Notes under the pieces: generated by a model | The model's input: the letters and a program-made list of their open reading frames with translations, nothing else | The model's database searches: none | What the model was told of the DNA's origin: nothing | Source: an uncultured Acidimicrobiaceae bacterium | Lineage (GTDB): Bacteria > Actinomycetota > Acidimicrobiia > Acidimicrobiales > RAAP-2 | DNA length: 40,309 nucleotides | Direction: 5' to 3' | Assembly (NCBI GenBank): GCA_903894295.1 | Contig: CAITPI010000051.1 | Location: 1-40,309, forward strand | Shown: positions 1 to 8,548 of the stretch, one piece after another | How the letters are laid out: the number at the start of each line of letters is the position of its first letter | Position numbering within the stretch: position 1 is the stretch's first letter | Translations under genes and position numbers: made by a program

Positions 1-90
1 AAGAAGACCGTCGCCAAGAAGACCGTCGCCAAGAAGGCTCCGGCCAAGAAGGCTCCGGCCAAGAAGGCTCCGGCCAAGAAGGCTCCGGCC
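1..90 (+). repeat. 15-bp tandem repeats coding for KK(TV/AP)A
   Basis: Six consecutive 15-bp units are visible: two that encode KKTVA and four identical ones that encode KKAPA. The exact DNA identity of the last four suggests recent expansion by slippage or unequal crossing over. Confidence 0.85.
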
Positions 91-99
91 CGGCGCTGA
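1..99 (+). CDS. C-terminal tail of a Lys/Ala/Pro-rich basic protein (5' end outside window)
   Basis: Frame 1 is open from the first base to a TGA at 97-99. It encodes two KKTVA pentapeptides followed by four KKAPA pentapeptides and a final RR. At the DNA level this is two 15-bp repeats (1-30) and four identical 15-bp repeats (31-90). Such basic tails occur at the C-termini of actinobacterial nucleic-acid-binding proteins such as HU/histone-H1-like proteins and topoisomerase I, where they bind DNA or RNA. The catalytic or folded part lies outside the window, so the protein cannot be named. It is followed by a strong hairpin at 130-155. Confidence 0.75.
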   Translation, partial: KKTVAKKTVAKKAPAKKAPAKKAPAKKAPARR

Positions 100-129
100 T
101 CTGCCCAACGGGGTAGTAGCGGTTCGATT

Positions 130-155
130 CGATGGGGGCCTCCGGGCCCCCATCG
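130..155. terminator. Perfect 11-bp hairpin with UCCG tetraloop between convergent genes
   Basis: Arms at 130-140 (cgatgggggcc) and 145-155 are exact reverse complements and enclose the 4-nt loop tccg, a member of the very stable UNCG tetraloop class. The hairpin lies between the gene ending at 99 (+) and fbiD ending at 184 (-), so it could serve both. No T-tract follows on either strand, as is common in high-GC actinobacteria. Confidence 0.65.
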
Positions 156-183
156 TCGCGACCACGCCCGGGTGACCGGTTTG

Positions 184-819
184 TCAGCCGGAAGGTTCCC
201 CGGCCGGGGCGACCGGAACGACGTCTTCTGGTTCGTCGACGTCCCAGGCCAGATCAGGGCGATCGAGGACGACGACTGGCTCACCCACCCGTTGGGCTTC
301 GGCCTGGTGTCGCTGGAACGACCCGGGTCCATACGAAAAGCGGAAGCCACAAGCCGTGGGCAAGGTGATGACGTTGGTGCCGTTCCGGAAACGGTCGGGC
401 ACCAAGGTGATGCCGGTGAGGTCTCCGACCATGGCCAGATCCCGGGCCCGGGGAAGATCGGCATGGGACACCGTGACCCACGCAACCCCCATGCCGCGGA
501 GGTGGTCGACGCCGGCTTCCACGGCCGGATTCAGTCCTCTTCCTGGCTCCTCGATCACGAGGGCACCACGACTGTCTGCCCACGCGGCCACTTCGGGGTC
601 GTCGCAGACGACGGCGACCCGGGCCGGGAAAGCGGCGTCGACAACCCGGTTGGCCATGGCCCGGGCCAGGTTGGCCCGTTCGGCCGGATCGAGAGCCAGG
701 TGGAGCCGACGCTTGGCTTCCGCGAAGGCCTTGACCGGAATGAGGATGCATCGATCGTCATGGGCGGTGCCGCCCGAACTCCTGTCCTTCGCCACGACGT
801 GCACTGTAGGGGATGCCAC
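184..819 (-). CDS. fbiD: Phosphoenolpyruvate / 2-phospho-L-lactate guanylyltransferase (CofC/FbiD family)
   Basis: The 211-aa product matches the CofC/FbiD nucleotidyltransferase family, which activates phosphoenolpyruvate (actinobacteria) or 2-phospholactate with GTP in the first committed step of coenzyme F420 side-chain assembly. Visible family features are the N-terminal [14 protein letters not shown], the acidic PRARDLAMV segment, [10 protein letters not shown], the [11 protein letters not shown] substrate loop and the C-terminal [12 protein letters not shown]. The start is GTG at 819, six bases after the stop of the mannosidase gene, and has no clear Shine-Dalgarno. About 23 residues precede the conserved core, so a slightly later start is possible. 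It is probably cotranscribed with the mannosidase, though no functional link is obvious. No other F420 gene is in the window. Confidence 0.9.
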   Translation of the reverse strand: MASPTVHVVAKDRSSGGTAHDDRCILIPVKAFAEAKRRLHLALDPAERANLARAMANRVVDAAFPARVAVVCDDPEVAAWADSRGALVIEEPGRGLNPAVEAGVDHLRGMGVAWVTVSHADLPRARDLAMVGDLTGITLVPDRFRNGTNVITLPTACGFRFSYGPGSFQRHQAEAQRVGEPVVVLDRPDLAWDVDEPEDVVPVAPAGEPSG

Positions 820-825
820 CGGCGA

Positions 826-3480
826 TCAGATGTCGTCGAGCCTGCACGTGGTGATGCCGTGCGCCCGGAGGGGGAACTCCTCCTCAAAGGGGTCGACAGG
901 TTGACCCCTCAGGTCCATCAACCAGCCGTGCCGGCCGGTGATCCGTACCACCGTCGGCTCGTCGTCTGGATTGAAGACCCGCACTTCCAGTACTCCGGCA
1001 ACGCGACGCAGCGAAGACACCTGTGCTCCCGAAAGCTCCAGTTCTGTGCCGGAATGGCTGCGGTCGCCACCACCGAAGGACGACGTGGTGGCGAGCGGGA
1101 CCAGCACCATCTGAGCGGTGGCGTAGGGATCGTCCCCTGAGGTCGAAAGGGCGTAGTCAACTGCCACCGGACCGATCATCTGAGGTCCGCGAAGGGCGTC
1201 CATCGGGCCGGCGGGCAGGGGTCGGGTCGACATGCCAAGCCGGGACAACATGCCGGTGGCCCGAAGCAGGGTGAGAGCCAACGTGTGGGCGCCGTCATCA
1301 TCGATGTCGACGAGTTCATACTCCAACAGCCCGTCATGGACCACGGTGAGGCCTCCTGCCGTGACGAACCGCCGGGACGGGAACGTGGGCGTGGGGAATT
1401 CCTCGGGTCGCCCTTCGGCGGCGAGGCCCCGCTCCACGATGTCGAAGGCGCACTCGGCCCGCGACGTACGGGTGGCTTCTCTCAACGGGAGGTGGACCCG
1501 CAGGCGATGATCGCGGACGGCGTTGTCGAACTCGGTGTGGATCCTCACCACCGGCTCGTCAGCCCGAACCTCCAGAGTCGTTGTCACCAGCACGTCTCGT
1601 TCGCCACTCCGTGTCTTGGTGGCCGGATCGACCCGGTCGGGCCAGGTGTAGGTCGACCGGATCTCCATTCGACCCCGCACCGGGCCCGATTCGAGCGTCG
1701 AGACGACAACCGACACGGGTGAGCTGACCACAAGGTCTCCGGGCGGCGGTGAGTAGTTGTAGGTGTCTCCGAGGTCGCCGTCATCGACCAGACGGCCATA
1801 GCCGGGAATACCGTTGAGGGTGAATGTGCCATCGACCGGATCGACTTCGATCTCGACCAAGGTGTTGCCGAGCCGAAGACCGTCGGTGCTCACGCGGTTG
1901 CCTAGTGGGGCCGGAGAGAAACGGTTCCAGCCGAATCCCGGCACTTCCGGGGAGCGGGCCAGGATGCGGCGGGCCGGCGGCTGGTCGATCTTCAGGCGAA
2001 CTTCGGTCCTGGGCTGGACGGAGAACCGGGTGTAGAGCTCGCGTTTGAGTTCCTCGATGGGCACCGAGTCGCCGGGCTCGCTTCCGATGGCCACCGTGAG
2101 ATCGATCCCATCCCCATCGTCATTCAGATCCAGGCCGGTGATGTACAGGTCCGGGCCCAGTTGGGTACCCTGGACAAGACCGAGCACGGAGAGGACCGTT
2201 TCCCCGTCGAGGGTCATCGTTCCCGGCAGTCCTGCCTGCTCGGACAGGACCTGGACATCGTCGGACGGAGGGCCGTCGGCCGGAACGACGAGTTCCACGA
2301 CGCCACTGCGCCCGTTCGCCGACGGATTGACCACGAAGTGGCCGGCCCCGGCCATGGAGCGGGAAAGGGAGCGCAGGGCCCGGGCCGTGAGGCCCGTGGC
2401 GATGTGGTGCGCCTCGGCATAGCGGTGGAGGACAGCGTCGACCACGGCGTCGTGGGAGCAGGCGCAGATCGAATCGTGGGCGGAATTCCGGATGACCTCC
2501 AGCCATGCCAAGTGGAGGAACCTCTCGGGCCACTCATCGGGTGACAGGAACAGTGCGCTGAGTGGTTCGGCCCACTGCTCGAGTTCCCGTTCGGCCCGGG
2601 CCGCGGCCTGTTTGACGTCAACCCGGTTGGACCCCACACCCATCAGCAGGTTGGAGCGGGCTCCCGACCGGAGTTCGCCGGACCAGGTAGGAAGGTCCGT
2701 CCGGTGGGCGGTGGCGAGGAACGTCGCCAGTGACTCGATGCGGAGGGAGACCTCGTCTTGCAGGAGGTTCGCCTCGGCCACGCTGCGGCCGAGGCCGTCC
2801 TGGGCCCTGAAGTGGTCCGAGCCGTTCATCAGCAACAGGGGCTCGTCGCTTCCCGTGAATGGTTCGAACTCCTCGATCAGTGAGTCAAGGCGCCGGAGCA
2901 GGGCCTTGGCGTCACCGGGCAGAGCAGCCCCGTTTCCGTAGCCGGCGACCAGATACTCGGCGGTCACCGTTGACCCGTCCGGAGCCGCCCAGTTGAACGC
3001 CGACCGGTCGATGGCAGAAGGAACGCCCCGCCACACGACGGCGTGCTCGAATCCCACCTGGCGGAGGATCTGGGGCATCTGGCCGATATGGCCGAACATG
3101 TCGGGGAGGTAGCCCACCTCGAGCGCTCCACCGAACTCGTTGCCCTTCTTCATGCCGTACTGGAGGTTGCGGATGATGGTCTCGCCGGATACGAGGAACT
3201 CGTCCATGAGGATGTACCACGGGCCGACATTGATCCGTCCCGATGTCGTAAGGGCGGCCAGACGATCCCGGTTCTCGGGCCGGATTTCCAGATAGTCGTC
3301 GATGACCGCCATCTGGCCGTCCAGCAGGAAGTGGCGGAACGACGGATCCTGCTCCATCAGGTCGAGCAGGGCGTCGACTGTCTCCACCAGGCGCATCCGG
3401 AAGGTCTGGAACGGCGAGTACCACTCCCGGTCCCAGTGGGTATGGGGAACCACCGCCACCCGACGAGGCTTCTTGGTCAC
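826..3480 (-). CDS. Glycoside hydrolase family 38 alpha-mannosidase
   Basis: The 884-aa product is a GH38 alpha-mannosidase-type enzyme, predicted cytoplasmic because no signal peptide is seen. Near the N-terminus VVPHTHWDREW contains the zinc-binding His15 and Asp17. GYLPDMFGHIGQMPQIL carries the catalytic nucleophile Asp127. The motif AHDSICACSHDAV supplies the third zinc-ligand region. The C-terminal half has the beta-sandwich composition of the family. The open frame extends upstream to 3564, but the GTG at 3480 has a strong GGGAGAGGAG Shine-Dalgarno and places the catalytic motif at the usual distance from the N-terminus. It is divergent from the acyl-CoA ligase and followed by fbiD after 6 bp. 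Substrate is unknown; turnover of mannosides or mannosylated glycans is likely. Confidence 0.9.
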   Translation of the reverse strand: MTKKPRRVAVVPHTHWDREWYSPFQTFRMRLVETVDALLDLMEQDPSFRHFLLDGQMAVIDDYLEIRPENRDRLAALTTSGRINVGPWYILMDEFLVSGETIIRNLQYGMKKGNEFGGALEVGYLPDMFGHIGQMPQILRQVGFEHAVVWRGVPSAIDRSAFNWAAPDGSTVTAEYLVAGYGNGAALPGDAKALLRRLDSLIEEFEPFTGSDEPLLLMNGSDHFRAQDGLGRSVAEANLLQDEVSLRIESLATFLATAHRTDLPTWSGELRSGARSNLLMGVGSNRVDVKQAAARAERELEQWAEPLSALFLSPDEWPERFLHLAWLEVIRNSAHDSICACSHDAVVDAVLHRYAEAHHIATGLTARALRSLSRSMAGAGHFVVNPSANGRSGVVELVVPADGPPSDDVQVLSEQAGLPGTMTLDGETVLSVLGLVQGTQLGPDLYITGLDLNDDGDGIDLTVAIGSEPGDSVPIEELKRELYTRFSVQPRTEVRLKIDQPPARRILARSPEVPGFGWNRFSPAPLGNRVSTDGLRLGNTLVEIEVDPVDGTFTLNGIPGYGRLVDDGDLGDTYNYSPPPGDLVVSSPVSVVVSTLESGPVRGRMEIRSTYTWPDRVDPATKTRSGERDVLVTTTLEVRADEPVVRIHTEFDNAVRDHRLRVHLPLREATRTSRAECAFDIVERGLAAEGRPEEFPTPTFPSRRFVTAGGLTVVHDGLLEYELVDIDDDGAHTLALTLLRATGMLSRLGMSTRPLPAGPMDALRGPQMIGPVAVDYALSTSGDDPYATAQMVLVPLATTSSFGGGDRSHSGTELELSGAQVSSLRRVAGVLEVRVFNPDDEPTVVRITGRHGWLMDLRGQPVDPFEEEFPLRAHGITTCRLDDI

Positions 3481-3543
3481 GACGTGCTCCTCTCCCGGCA
3501 GGAGACGGCCCTCGGTGAGCCGTTCCGCTAAGAATAGGAGGCG

Positions 3544-5031
3544 ATGGACACCGCCCCGGCTCAATCCCTTCGGTCGTGGTCAGGCCATCTGGCCGGACCA
3601 CTGCCCGAGCGGGCGACCCTGCCCCGGATCTGGTCCAAGCGGTTCACCGAGGCGCCTCGGGCCCCCCTGTGGTGGTCGCCGCAGTCTGGGCAGTGGTGGT
3701 CGGGTGAACGGTTTGACGAGGCAACCCGGCGCGCCGCCGGCTCACTGGCGGATCTCGGAGTCGGACCGGGCGACCGGTTGTTGTGGTCGTGTTCGTCGTC
3801 GGTCGAAGCCATCGCGGTCCACGTGGCCGCCCTGAGATCCGGCGTGGTGGTGGTGCCGGTCAATCCGGGGTATTCAGGCCGGGAGGTCCGCCACATCGTT
3901 GACGACGCACGCCCGGTTGCGGTGGTGGCCGACGACCCGGAACGCTTTGTCGGTTTGCCTGGGGCCCGACCAGGAAACCTGCCGCCATCGGACCGGGTTC
4001 CGGCCCGCTGGGACGAGGCCACCGGGGAGGATCCGGCGCTGATCGGTTATACCTCGGGCACCACCGGTGCACCCAAGGGTGCCGTGCTGACCCATGACAA
4101 CCTGGCTGCGGCGACACAAGGTCTGGTGGCCGCCTGGCGGTGGACGGCGGAGGACCGACTCGTCCATGCCCTGCCGATCTTCCATGCCCACGGACTCTGC
4201 GTCGGCCTGTATGGAACCCTCACGTCGGGCGCGTCGGCGGTGCTGCTGCCGGGCTTCGATCCCACCGCGGTCGGCGAAGCCGCCCGGGTCCACGGTGCCA
4301 CCATGTTCTTCGGCGTGCCCACGATGTATCACCGGTTGGTGGCAGATCGGCCATCGTCCGTCCACTCCTGGCGCCTGTGTGCTTCCGGTTCGGCCCCGAT
4401 GTCGGCCGAACTCCATCGCCGGGCGTCAGAGGTGCTGGGCACGCAGATTCTCGAGCGGTATGGCATGACCGAGACCCTGATGAACACCTCGAACCCGTAC
4501 GTGGGTGAGCGACGGGCCGGTTCGGTCGGCTTTCCCTTACCTGAAGTCGAAGCCATGGTCGATCCTTCGGGGGAGATCCTCGTCCGTGGTCCCCATGTGA
4601 TGGCCGGCTACTGGCAGCGCCCGGCCGCCAACGAAGAGTCGTTCCGGCCTGACGACACCGGTGGCCCGGCATGGTTCCGGACCGGGGACCTTGGCCATGT
4701 GGATGACGGCTACCTCGTGATCCAGGGCCGGGCGAAGGAGTTGATCATCTCGGGTGGCTACAACGTCTATCCGGCCGAGGTGGAAGACGTGCTGATGACC
4801 TACCCGGGAGTCGTGGAAGTCGCGGTGACGGGTACCCCGTCGGACGAGTGGGGCGAAGTCGTCACCGCCTGGATGGTCATGGACGGCGATCTGCCCACAG
4901 CCGACCAGATCGCCGGGTTCTGTGCGTCCCGTCTGGCCGGGTACAAGCGACCCCGACTGGTCCGGGCGGTGGATGCCTTGCCGCGCAACGCTCTCGGCAA
5001 GATTGTCCGATCGGAGTTGGGTGGCCGCTGA
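3544..5031 (+). CDS. MatB/ACSF3-like malonyl-CoA (or related acyl-CoA) synthetase
   Basis: The 495-aa product is a class I adenylate-forming acyl-CoA ligase. The ATP-binding loop YTSGTTGAPKGAVLTH spans residues 169-184. The hinge region GRAKELIISGGYNVYPAEVE and the catalytic lysine in PRNALGKIVR (Lys486) are intact. The segments LPIFHAHGL, GFDPTAV, GVPTMYHRL and ERYGMTETLMNTSNPY resemble malonyl- and methylmalonyl-CoA synthetases (MatB, human ACSF3) rather than long-chain ligases. The likely reaction is ATP-dependent formation of malonyl- or methylmalonyl-CoA from the free diacid; the exact substrate is inferred from similarity only. An AGGAGG sits unusually close (2 nt) before the ATG. The gene overlaps rnhB by 11 bp. 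Confidence 0.85.
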   Translation: MDTAPAQSLRSWSGHLAGPLPERATLPRIWSKRFTEAPRAPLWWSPQSGQWWSGERFDEATRRAAGSLADLGVGPGDRLLWSCSSSVEAIAVHVAALRSGVVVVPVNPGYSGREVRHIVDDARPVAVVADDPERFVGLPGARPGNLPPSDRVPARWDEATGEDPALIGYTSGTTGAPKGAVLTHDNLAAATQGLVAAWRWTAEDRLVHALPIFHAHGLCVGLYGTLTSGASAVLLPGFDPTAVGEAARVHGATMFFGVPTMYHRLVADRPSSVHSWRLCASGSAPMSAELHRRASEVLGTQILERYGMTETLMNTSNPYVGERRAGSVGFPLPEVEAMVDPSGEILVRGPHVMAGYWQRPAANEESFRPDDTGGPAWFRTGDLGHVDDGYLVIQGRAKELIISGGYNVYPAEVEDVLMTYPGVVEVAVTGTPSDEWGEVVTAWMVMDGDLPTADQIAGFCASRLAGYKRPRLVRAVDALPRNALGKIVRSELGGR

Positions 5032-5659
5032 ACGGCCGAGCCGTCGCCGGGAGCGCGCCCTGCTCCGGGAGAGTGGAGCTGGACGACTGGCCGGCATGGA
5101 CGAAGTGGGCCGGGGGAGCATCGCCGGCCCGGTGATGGTGGGTGTGGTGGTCGTGACGCTCGAGACACCGGCCATGCCGACCGGATTGCGGGATTCGAAG
5201 TTGTTGACGCCGGCCAGGCGGGACGCGCTGGTGCCCAGGATCGAAGCCTGGGCCCACGACCATGCCCTGGGTGTGGCATCGGCGGCGGAGATCGATGAGT
5301 GGGGACTGAGCGAAGCGCTGCGGCTCGCCGGTCAGCGCGCCCTGGCTGGCCTCATGGAGCGGCCGGACCTGGTGCTGCTGGACGGGAGTTTCAACTGGCT
5401 GGGTGGCACGTCGTCACCGGATCCCGTTCCACCTGTCGTGACCCAGGTCAAGGCAGATCTCCGGTGTGCGGCCGTGGCGGCGGCGAGTGTGCTGGCCAAG
5501 GTATCCCGGGACGCCTTGATGCGAACGCTGGCCGGAGAGTTTCCCGCCTACGGATGGGACCGCAACAAGGGGTATGGGTCACCGGACCATTTGGCGGCGC
5601 TCAAGAATCTCGGTCCCACCGTCGAACACCGGAGAACGTGGCGGCTTGGTGGGTCATGA
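5021..5659 (+). CDS. rnhB: Ribonuclease HII
   Basis: The product removes RNA from RNA-DNA hybrids and misincorporated ribonucleotides. The 212-aa protein has the RNase HII signature GMDEVGRGSIAGPV (catalytic Asp27 and Glu28), DSKLLTPARRD, a further acidic site in LVLLDGSFNW, VTQVKADLRC and the C-terminal NKGYGSPDHLAAL. The start was set at GTG 5021, which overlaps the ligase stop and has GGAG four bases upstream. The longer open frame beginning at 4922 lies inside the ligase and is not conserved-looking. Length is normal for the family. Confidence 0.93.
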   Translation: MAAERPSRRRERALLRESGAGRLAGMDEVGRGSIAGPVMVGVVVVTLETPAMPTGLRDSKLLTPARRDALVPRIEAWAHDHALGVASAAEIDEWGLSEALRLAGQRALAGLMERPDLVLLDGSFNWLGGTSSPDPVPPVVTQVKADLRCAAVAAASVLAKVSRDALMRTLAGEFPAYGWDRNKGYGSPDHLAALKNLGPTVEHRRTWRLGGS

Positions 5660-5666
5660 TTGGGCG
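5655..5666 (+). promoter_or_regulatory. Possible -10 box for leaderless amidohydrolase mRNA
   Basis: CATGAT (5655-5660) ends six bases before the ATG at 5667, the spacing seen at other leaderless-type starts in this window. No convincing -35 is seen. Confidence 0.3.
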
Positions 5667-7277
5667 ATGACCCAAACGACGTTGGTGAACGGCGCAGTGC
5701 GGACGATGGCCGGGACGAAGGCCGAGGCTGTCGCCATCGAAGACGGGGCCATCGTGCTGGTGGGTACGAACGCCGAGGTTCTCGAGTGGGGCCAGGGGTC
5801 GGCCGAGGTGATCGACGCCGGTGGGGCGAGTGTGCTTCCGGGCTTCATCGATGCCCACAACCACGTGAGACTCGGAGGTGACTCGGCGGCCATCCAACTG
5901 TTTGGCGCCACCTCGCTGGAGGAGATCCACGCCATCATCTCCGCCTACCTCGACGAACACCCGGACGTCGAGTGGATCGAGGCCGAAGGTTGGAACTACG
6001 CGGCGGTTCCAGGGGGACGGCCAACGGCCTCGATGCTGGATCCGGCAACCCGGGGCAAGCCGGCCTGGATCTTCTCCTATGACGTGCACACCGTCTGGCT
6101 GAACACCGAAGGGATGCGCCGGTGGGGCCTCGGGCGGGGAATGACCGAACTTCCCTTTGGCCGGCCCGAGTTCGACGAGACCGGCGAACCGACCGGATGG
6201 GTCCACGATTTCGCGACCATGGGAATCCATCCCCGGGGCCAGGCGGCGCTCGAGGCCGTCCTGCCCGGCTACGCCCTTGATGCCCAGTACGAGCAGTTGG
6301 TGTCCAACCTTTCCATGGCGGCCCGTTTTGGCCTCACCACGGTGGTCGAGCCCCAGAACGGCATGGCCGACATCGCCCTGTTCGAACGGGCCCACCGCGA
6401 AGGTGAACTGCGGTCCCGGCTGGTGGCGGCCTTGATCCATACACCCGAGTCGGAACCCGGTTCGCTGGACGAGATCGACGCCTTCATCCGCGACTACCGG
6501 CACGACCGGATTTCCGTCGGGCCCATCAAGCTCTACATCGACGACGTGATCGAACCCCACACCGCCGCCATGCTCGAGCCTTATGCGAACCATCCGGGCC
6601 GTGGCTCCCTCTTCTGGTCGCCCCCGGACTTCGCCGACGTCCTCTCGGACCTTGACCGGCGGGGTCTCCAGGCCTTCATCCATGCCACCGGAGACCGGGG
6701 CATCCGGGTGGCGCTTGACGCCATCGAAACCTCGGCCGCCCGGGTTGGGCCCGGTGACCGTCGACACCAGATCGTCCACGTCGAGTGCCTCCACGCCGAC
6801 GACATCGGCCGGTTTGCCTCGCTCGGCGTCGTGCCCTGCATCCAGCCCCGGCACTGTGCGCCCGACATCGTCACCGAGTGGCGCGAGAACGTGGGCCCGG
6901 CCCGGGAACGTTACGCCTGGGCCATGCGCTCCCTGATGGACTCCGGCGCCCGGGTGGCCTTCTCGAGTGACTACAACGTGGCGGAGATGGACCCCATGGT
7001 CGGACTGTTCACGGCGCTCACCCGGTCCGACCTGTCCGGCCGGGACGCCTGGAACACCAAGGAAACGATCACGCTCGACGAAGCCCTGGCCGCCTATACG
7101 GAGGGAAGCGCGTGGGCCAACTTTCTGGACAACCGGCGGGGACGGCTGCAGCCCGGTTTTCAGGCCGACCTCGTGGTGTTGGACCGGAACCTCGACGATC
7201 TCGGGGATCCGGGCGAACTGCTCGCCACCTCGGTGGCCCGGACGATCGTGGCGGGTGAAGTGGTGTACGAGGCCTGA
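5667..7277 (+). CDS. Amidohydrolase family 3 protein (YtcJ/NfdA-like metal-dependent hydrolase)
   Basis: The 536-aa product has the composite-domain amidohydrolase layout. An N-terminal beta-sandwich part (LVNGAVRTMAG, AVAIEDGAIVLVG) leads to the metal motif PGFIDAHNHVRLGG. A YtcJ-type core follows, with VVEPQNGMADI, KLYIDDVIEPHTAAM, HATGDRGIRVALDAIE, IVHVECLHADDI and the late metal Asp in FSSDYNVAEMDPM. Relatives hydrolyse N-formyl amides and other C-N bonds; the substrate here is unknown. The ATG at 5667 starts seven bases after rnhB. CATGAT ends six bases before it and there is no Shine-Dalgarno, so it may also be made from its own leaderless transcript. It converges on the acyl-CoA dehydrogenase with a 1-bp gap. 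Confidence 0.85.
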   Translation: MTQTTLVNGAVRTMAGTKAEAVAIEDGAIVLVGTNAEVLEWGQGSAEVIDAGGASVLPGFIDAHNHVRLGGDSAAIQLFGATSLEEIHAIISAYLDEHPDVEWIEAEGWNYAAVPGGRPTASMLDPATRGKPAWIFSYDVHTVWLNTEGMRRWGLGRGMTELPFGRPEFDETGEPTGWVHDFATMGIHPRGQAALEAVLPGYALDAQYEQLVSNLSMAARFGLTTVVEPQNGMADIALFERAHREGELRSRLVAALIHTPESEPGSLDEIDAFIRDYRHDRISVGPIKLYIDDVIEPHTAAMLEPYANHPGRGSLFWSPPDFADVLSDLDRRGLQAFIHATGDRGIRVALDAIETSAARVGPGDRRHQIVHVECLHADDIGRFASLGVVPCIQPRHCAPDIVTEWRENVGPARERYAWAMRSLMDSGARVAFSSDYNVAEMDPMVGLFTALTRSDLSGRDAWNTKETITLDEALAAYTEGSAWANFLDNRRGRLQPGFQADLVVLDRNLDDLGDPGELLATSVARTIVAGEVVYEA

Positions 7278-7278
7278 C

Positions 7279-8496
7279 TCAGGAGGCCGGCGCCGGATCC
7301 TTGGGCAGGCCGAGAACCCGCTCGCCGACGATGTTGCGCAGGACCTCGTCGGATCCGCCGGCGATCCGCATGCCGGGGACCCCCATCAGGTACTGGGTCC
7401 AGGCATAGGTACCCCACTGGCCGGTATCGGCCACAAGGGCCGGACCGAAGATGGAGTCGAGGGCTTCGTTGGTGCGCAACATGTTGGCCGTCAGGGACAT
7501 CTTGGCCAGCGACATTTCGGGACCGGGTAGCTGGCCGGCCAGGATCTTGGCCATGGCCCGTTGGTTCGTGTATCGGGCGACCCGTTCGTTGATGATGATG
7601 TTGGCGAGTTGCTGGCGCACCAGGGGGTCCCCGCTCTTGCCCATCACCTTGGCCGCCTCAATCAGTCGCGTGGTGGCCGGCAGTCCCACCCCGCCACCAC
7701 CGCCGCCGATGGCAGCCCGTTCGTTCATCAGGGTGGTGAGGGCCACGGTCCAACCACCGTTCACGTCACCGAGGAGGTGGTTCGCCGGCACCCGCACGTC
7801 GGTGAAGAAGACCTCGTTGAACGACGCCCCTCCGGTCATCTGGCGCAGCGGCCGCACCTCAACGCCGGGAGCGTGCATGTCAACCACGAAACCCGTGAGG
7901 CCCCGGTGCTTGGGCAGGTCGGGGTCGGTCCGGCAGATGATCTCCCCGATGTCGGATACCTGGGCGCCTGAGGTCCACACTTTCTGGCCGTTGATGACCC
8001 ACTCGTCGCCATCGAGTTCGGCCCGGGTGGTCAGGGAGGCGAGATCCGACCCCGAACCCGGCTCGCTGAACAACTGGCAGGCGACGATGTCGCCGCGCCA
8101 CATCTTCTTGAGGTAGGCCTGCTTCACCTCCTCGGTGGCGTGGTCAAGGATGGTCGGCGCCACCATGCCGAGACCGATGCCGTAGATCGACTGGGACGGC
8201 GTCAGATAATCGCCCGCGATGGCGTTGTAGGCCCGCTGGTGGTCGTTGGTGAGGCCCCGACCGCCGTAGGTGGTGGGGCCGGTAATCCAGCCGAAACCGG
8301 CGTCGTAGACGGTCTGGGCCCACGTCCTTGCTTTCGCCAGATCCTCGAGGGTCTGCTCCGGGGTCTTTTCCGGAAAAAGGCTGACGTCATCGGAGCCTTC
8401 ACCCCAGACAAAGGTCTCTTCGGGTCGCTTCTCGGCATGGCTGTCCAGAAACGCCCGGGCGTCGGCGCTGAACCCTTCAACAGACACGTTCGACAT
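7279..8496 (-). CDS. Acyl-CoA dehydrogenase
   Basis: The 405-aa FAD-dependent enzyme introduces the alpha-beta double bond in an acyl-CoA thioester. Typical features are QLFSEPGSGSDLASLTTRA (FAD and substrate loop), VINGQKVWTSGAQ, the middle-domain VRPLRQMTGGASFNEVFFTDV and the C-terminal RIAGGSDEVLRNIVGERVLGL. The N-terminal helical domain is complete. The ATG at 8496 is preceded by AAGGGGAG. A TACGCT box 32-37 bases upstream suggests its own promoter, in addition to readthrough from the upstream epimerase gene. The chain-length or steroid preference cannot be read from the sequence. Confidence 0.92.
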   Translation of the reverse strand: MSNVSVEGFSADARAFLDSHAEKRPEETFVWGEGSDDVSLFPEKTPEQTLEDLAKARTWAQTVYDAGFGWITGPTTYGGRGLTNDHQRAYNAIAGDYLTPSQSIYGIGLGMVAPTILDHATEEVKQAYLKKMWRGDIVACQLFSEPGSGSDLASLTTRAELDGDEWVINGQKVWTSGAQVSDIGEIICRTDPDLPKHRGLTGFVVDMHAPGVEVRPLRQMTGGASFNEVFFTDVRVPANHLLGDVNGGWTVALTTLMNERAAIGGGGGGVGLPATTRLIEAAKVMGKSGDPLVRQQLANIIINERVARYTNQRAMAKILAGQLPGPEMSLAKMSLTANMLRTNEALDSIFGPALVADTGQWGTYAWTQYLMGVPGMRIAGGSDEVLRNIVGERVLGLPKDPAPAS

Positions 8497-8527
8497 GGAC
8501 TCCCCTTGGGTTGTGAACTGTCTGCCC

Positions 8528-8533
8528 AGCGTA
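8528..8533 (-). promoter_or_regulatory. Likely -10 box (TACGCT) for the acyl-CoA dehydrogenase
   Basis: On the minus strand TACGCT ends 31 bases before the ATG at 8496. That leaves a short leader of about 25 nt containing the AAGGGGAG ribosome site. No good -35 was found. Confidence 0.4.
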
Positions 8534-8548
8534 TCCGAGTCCCGTCGC

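Noticed and set aside
172-1140. 322-aa open frame on the plus strand
   Set aside because: Antisense to fbiD and the end of the mannosidase gene, both with clear family motifs.
5601-6854. 417-aa open frame on the minus strand
   Set aside because: Antisense to the amidohydrolase; no domain and a composition typical of reverse-strand shadows.
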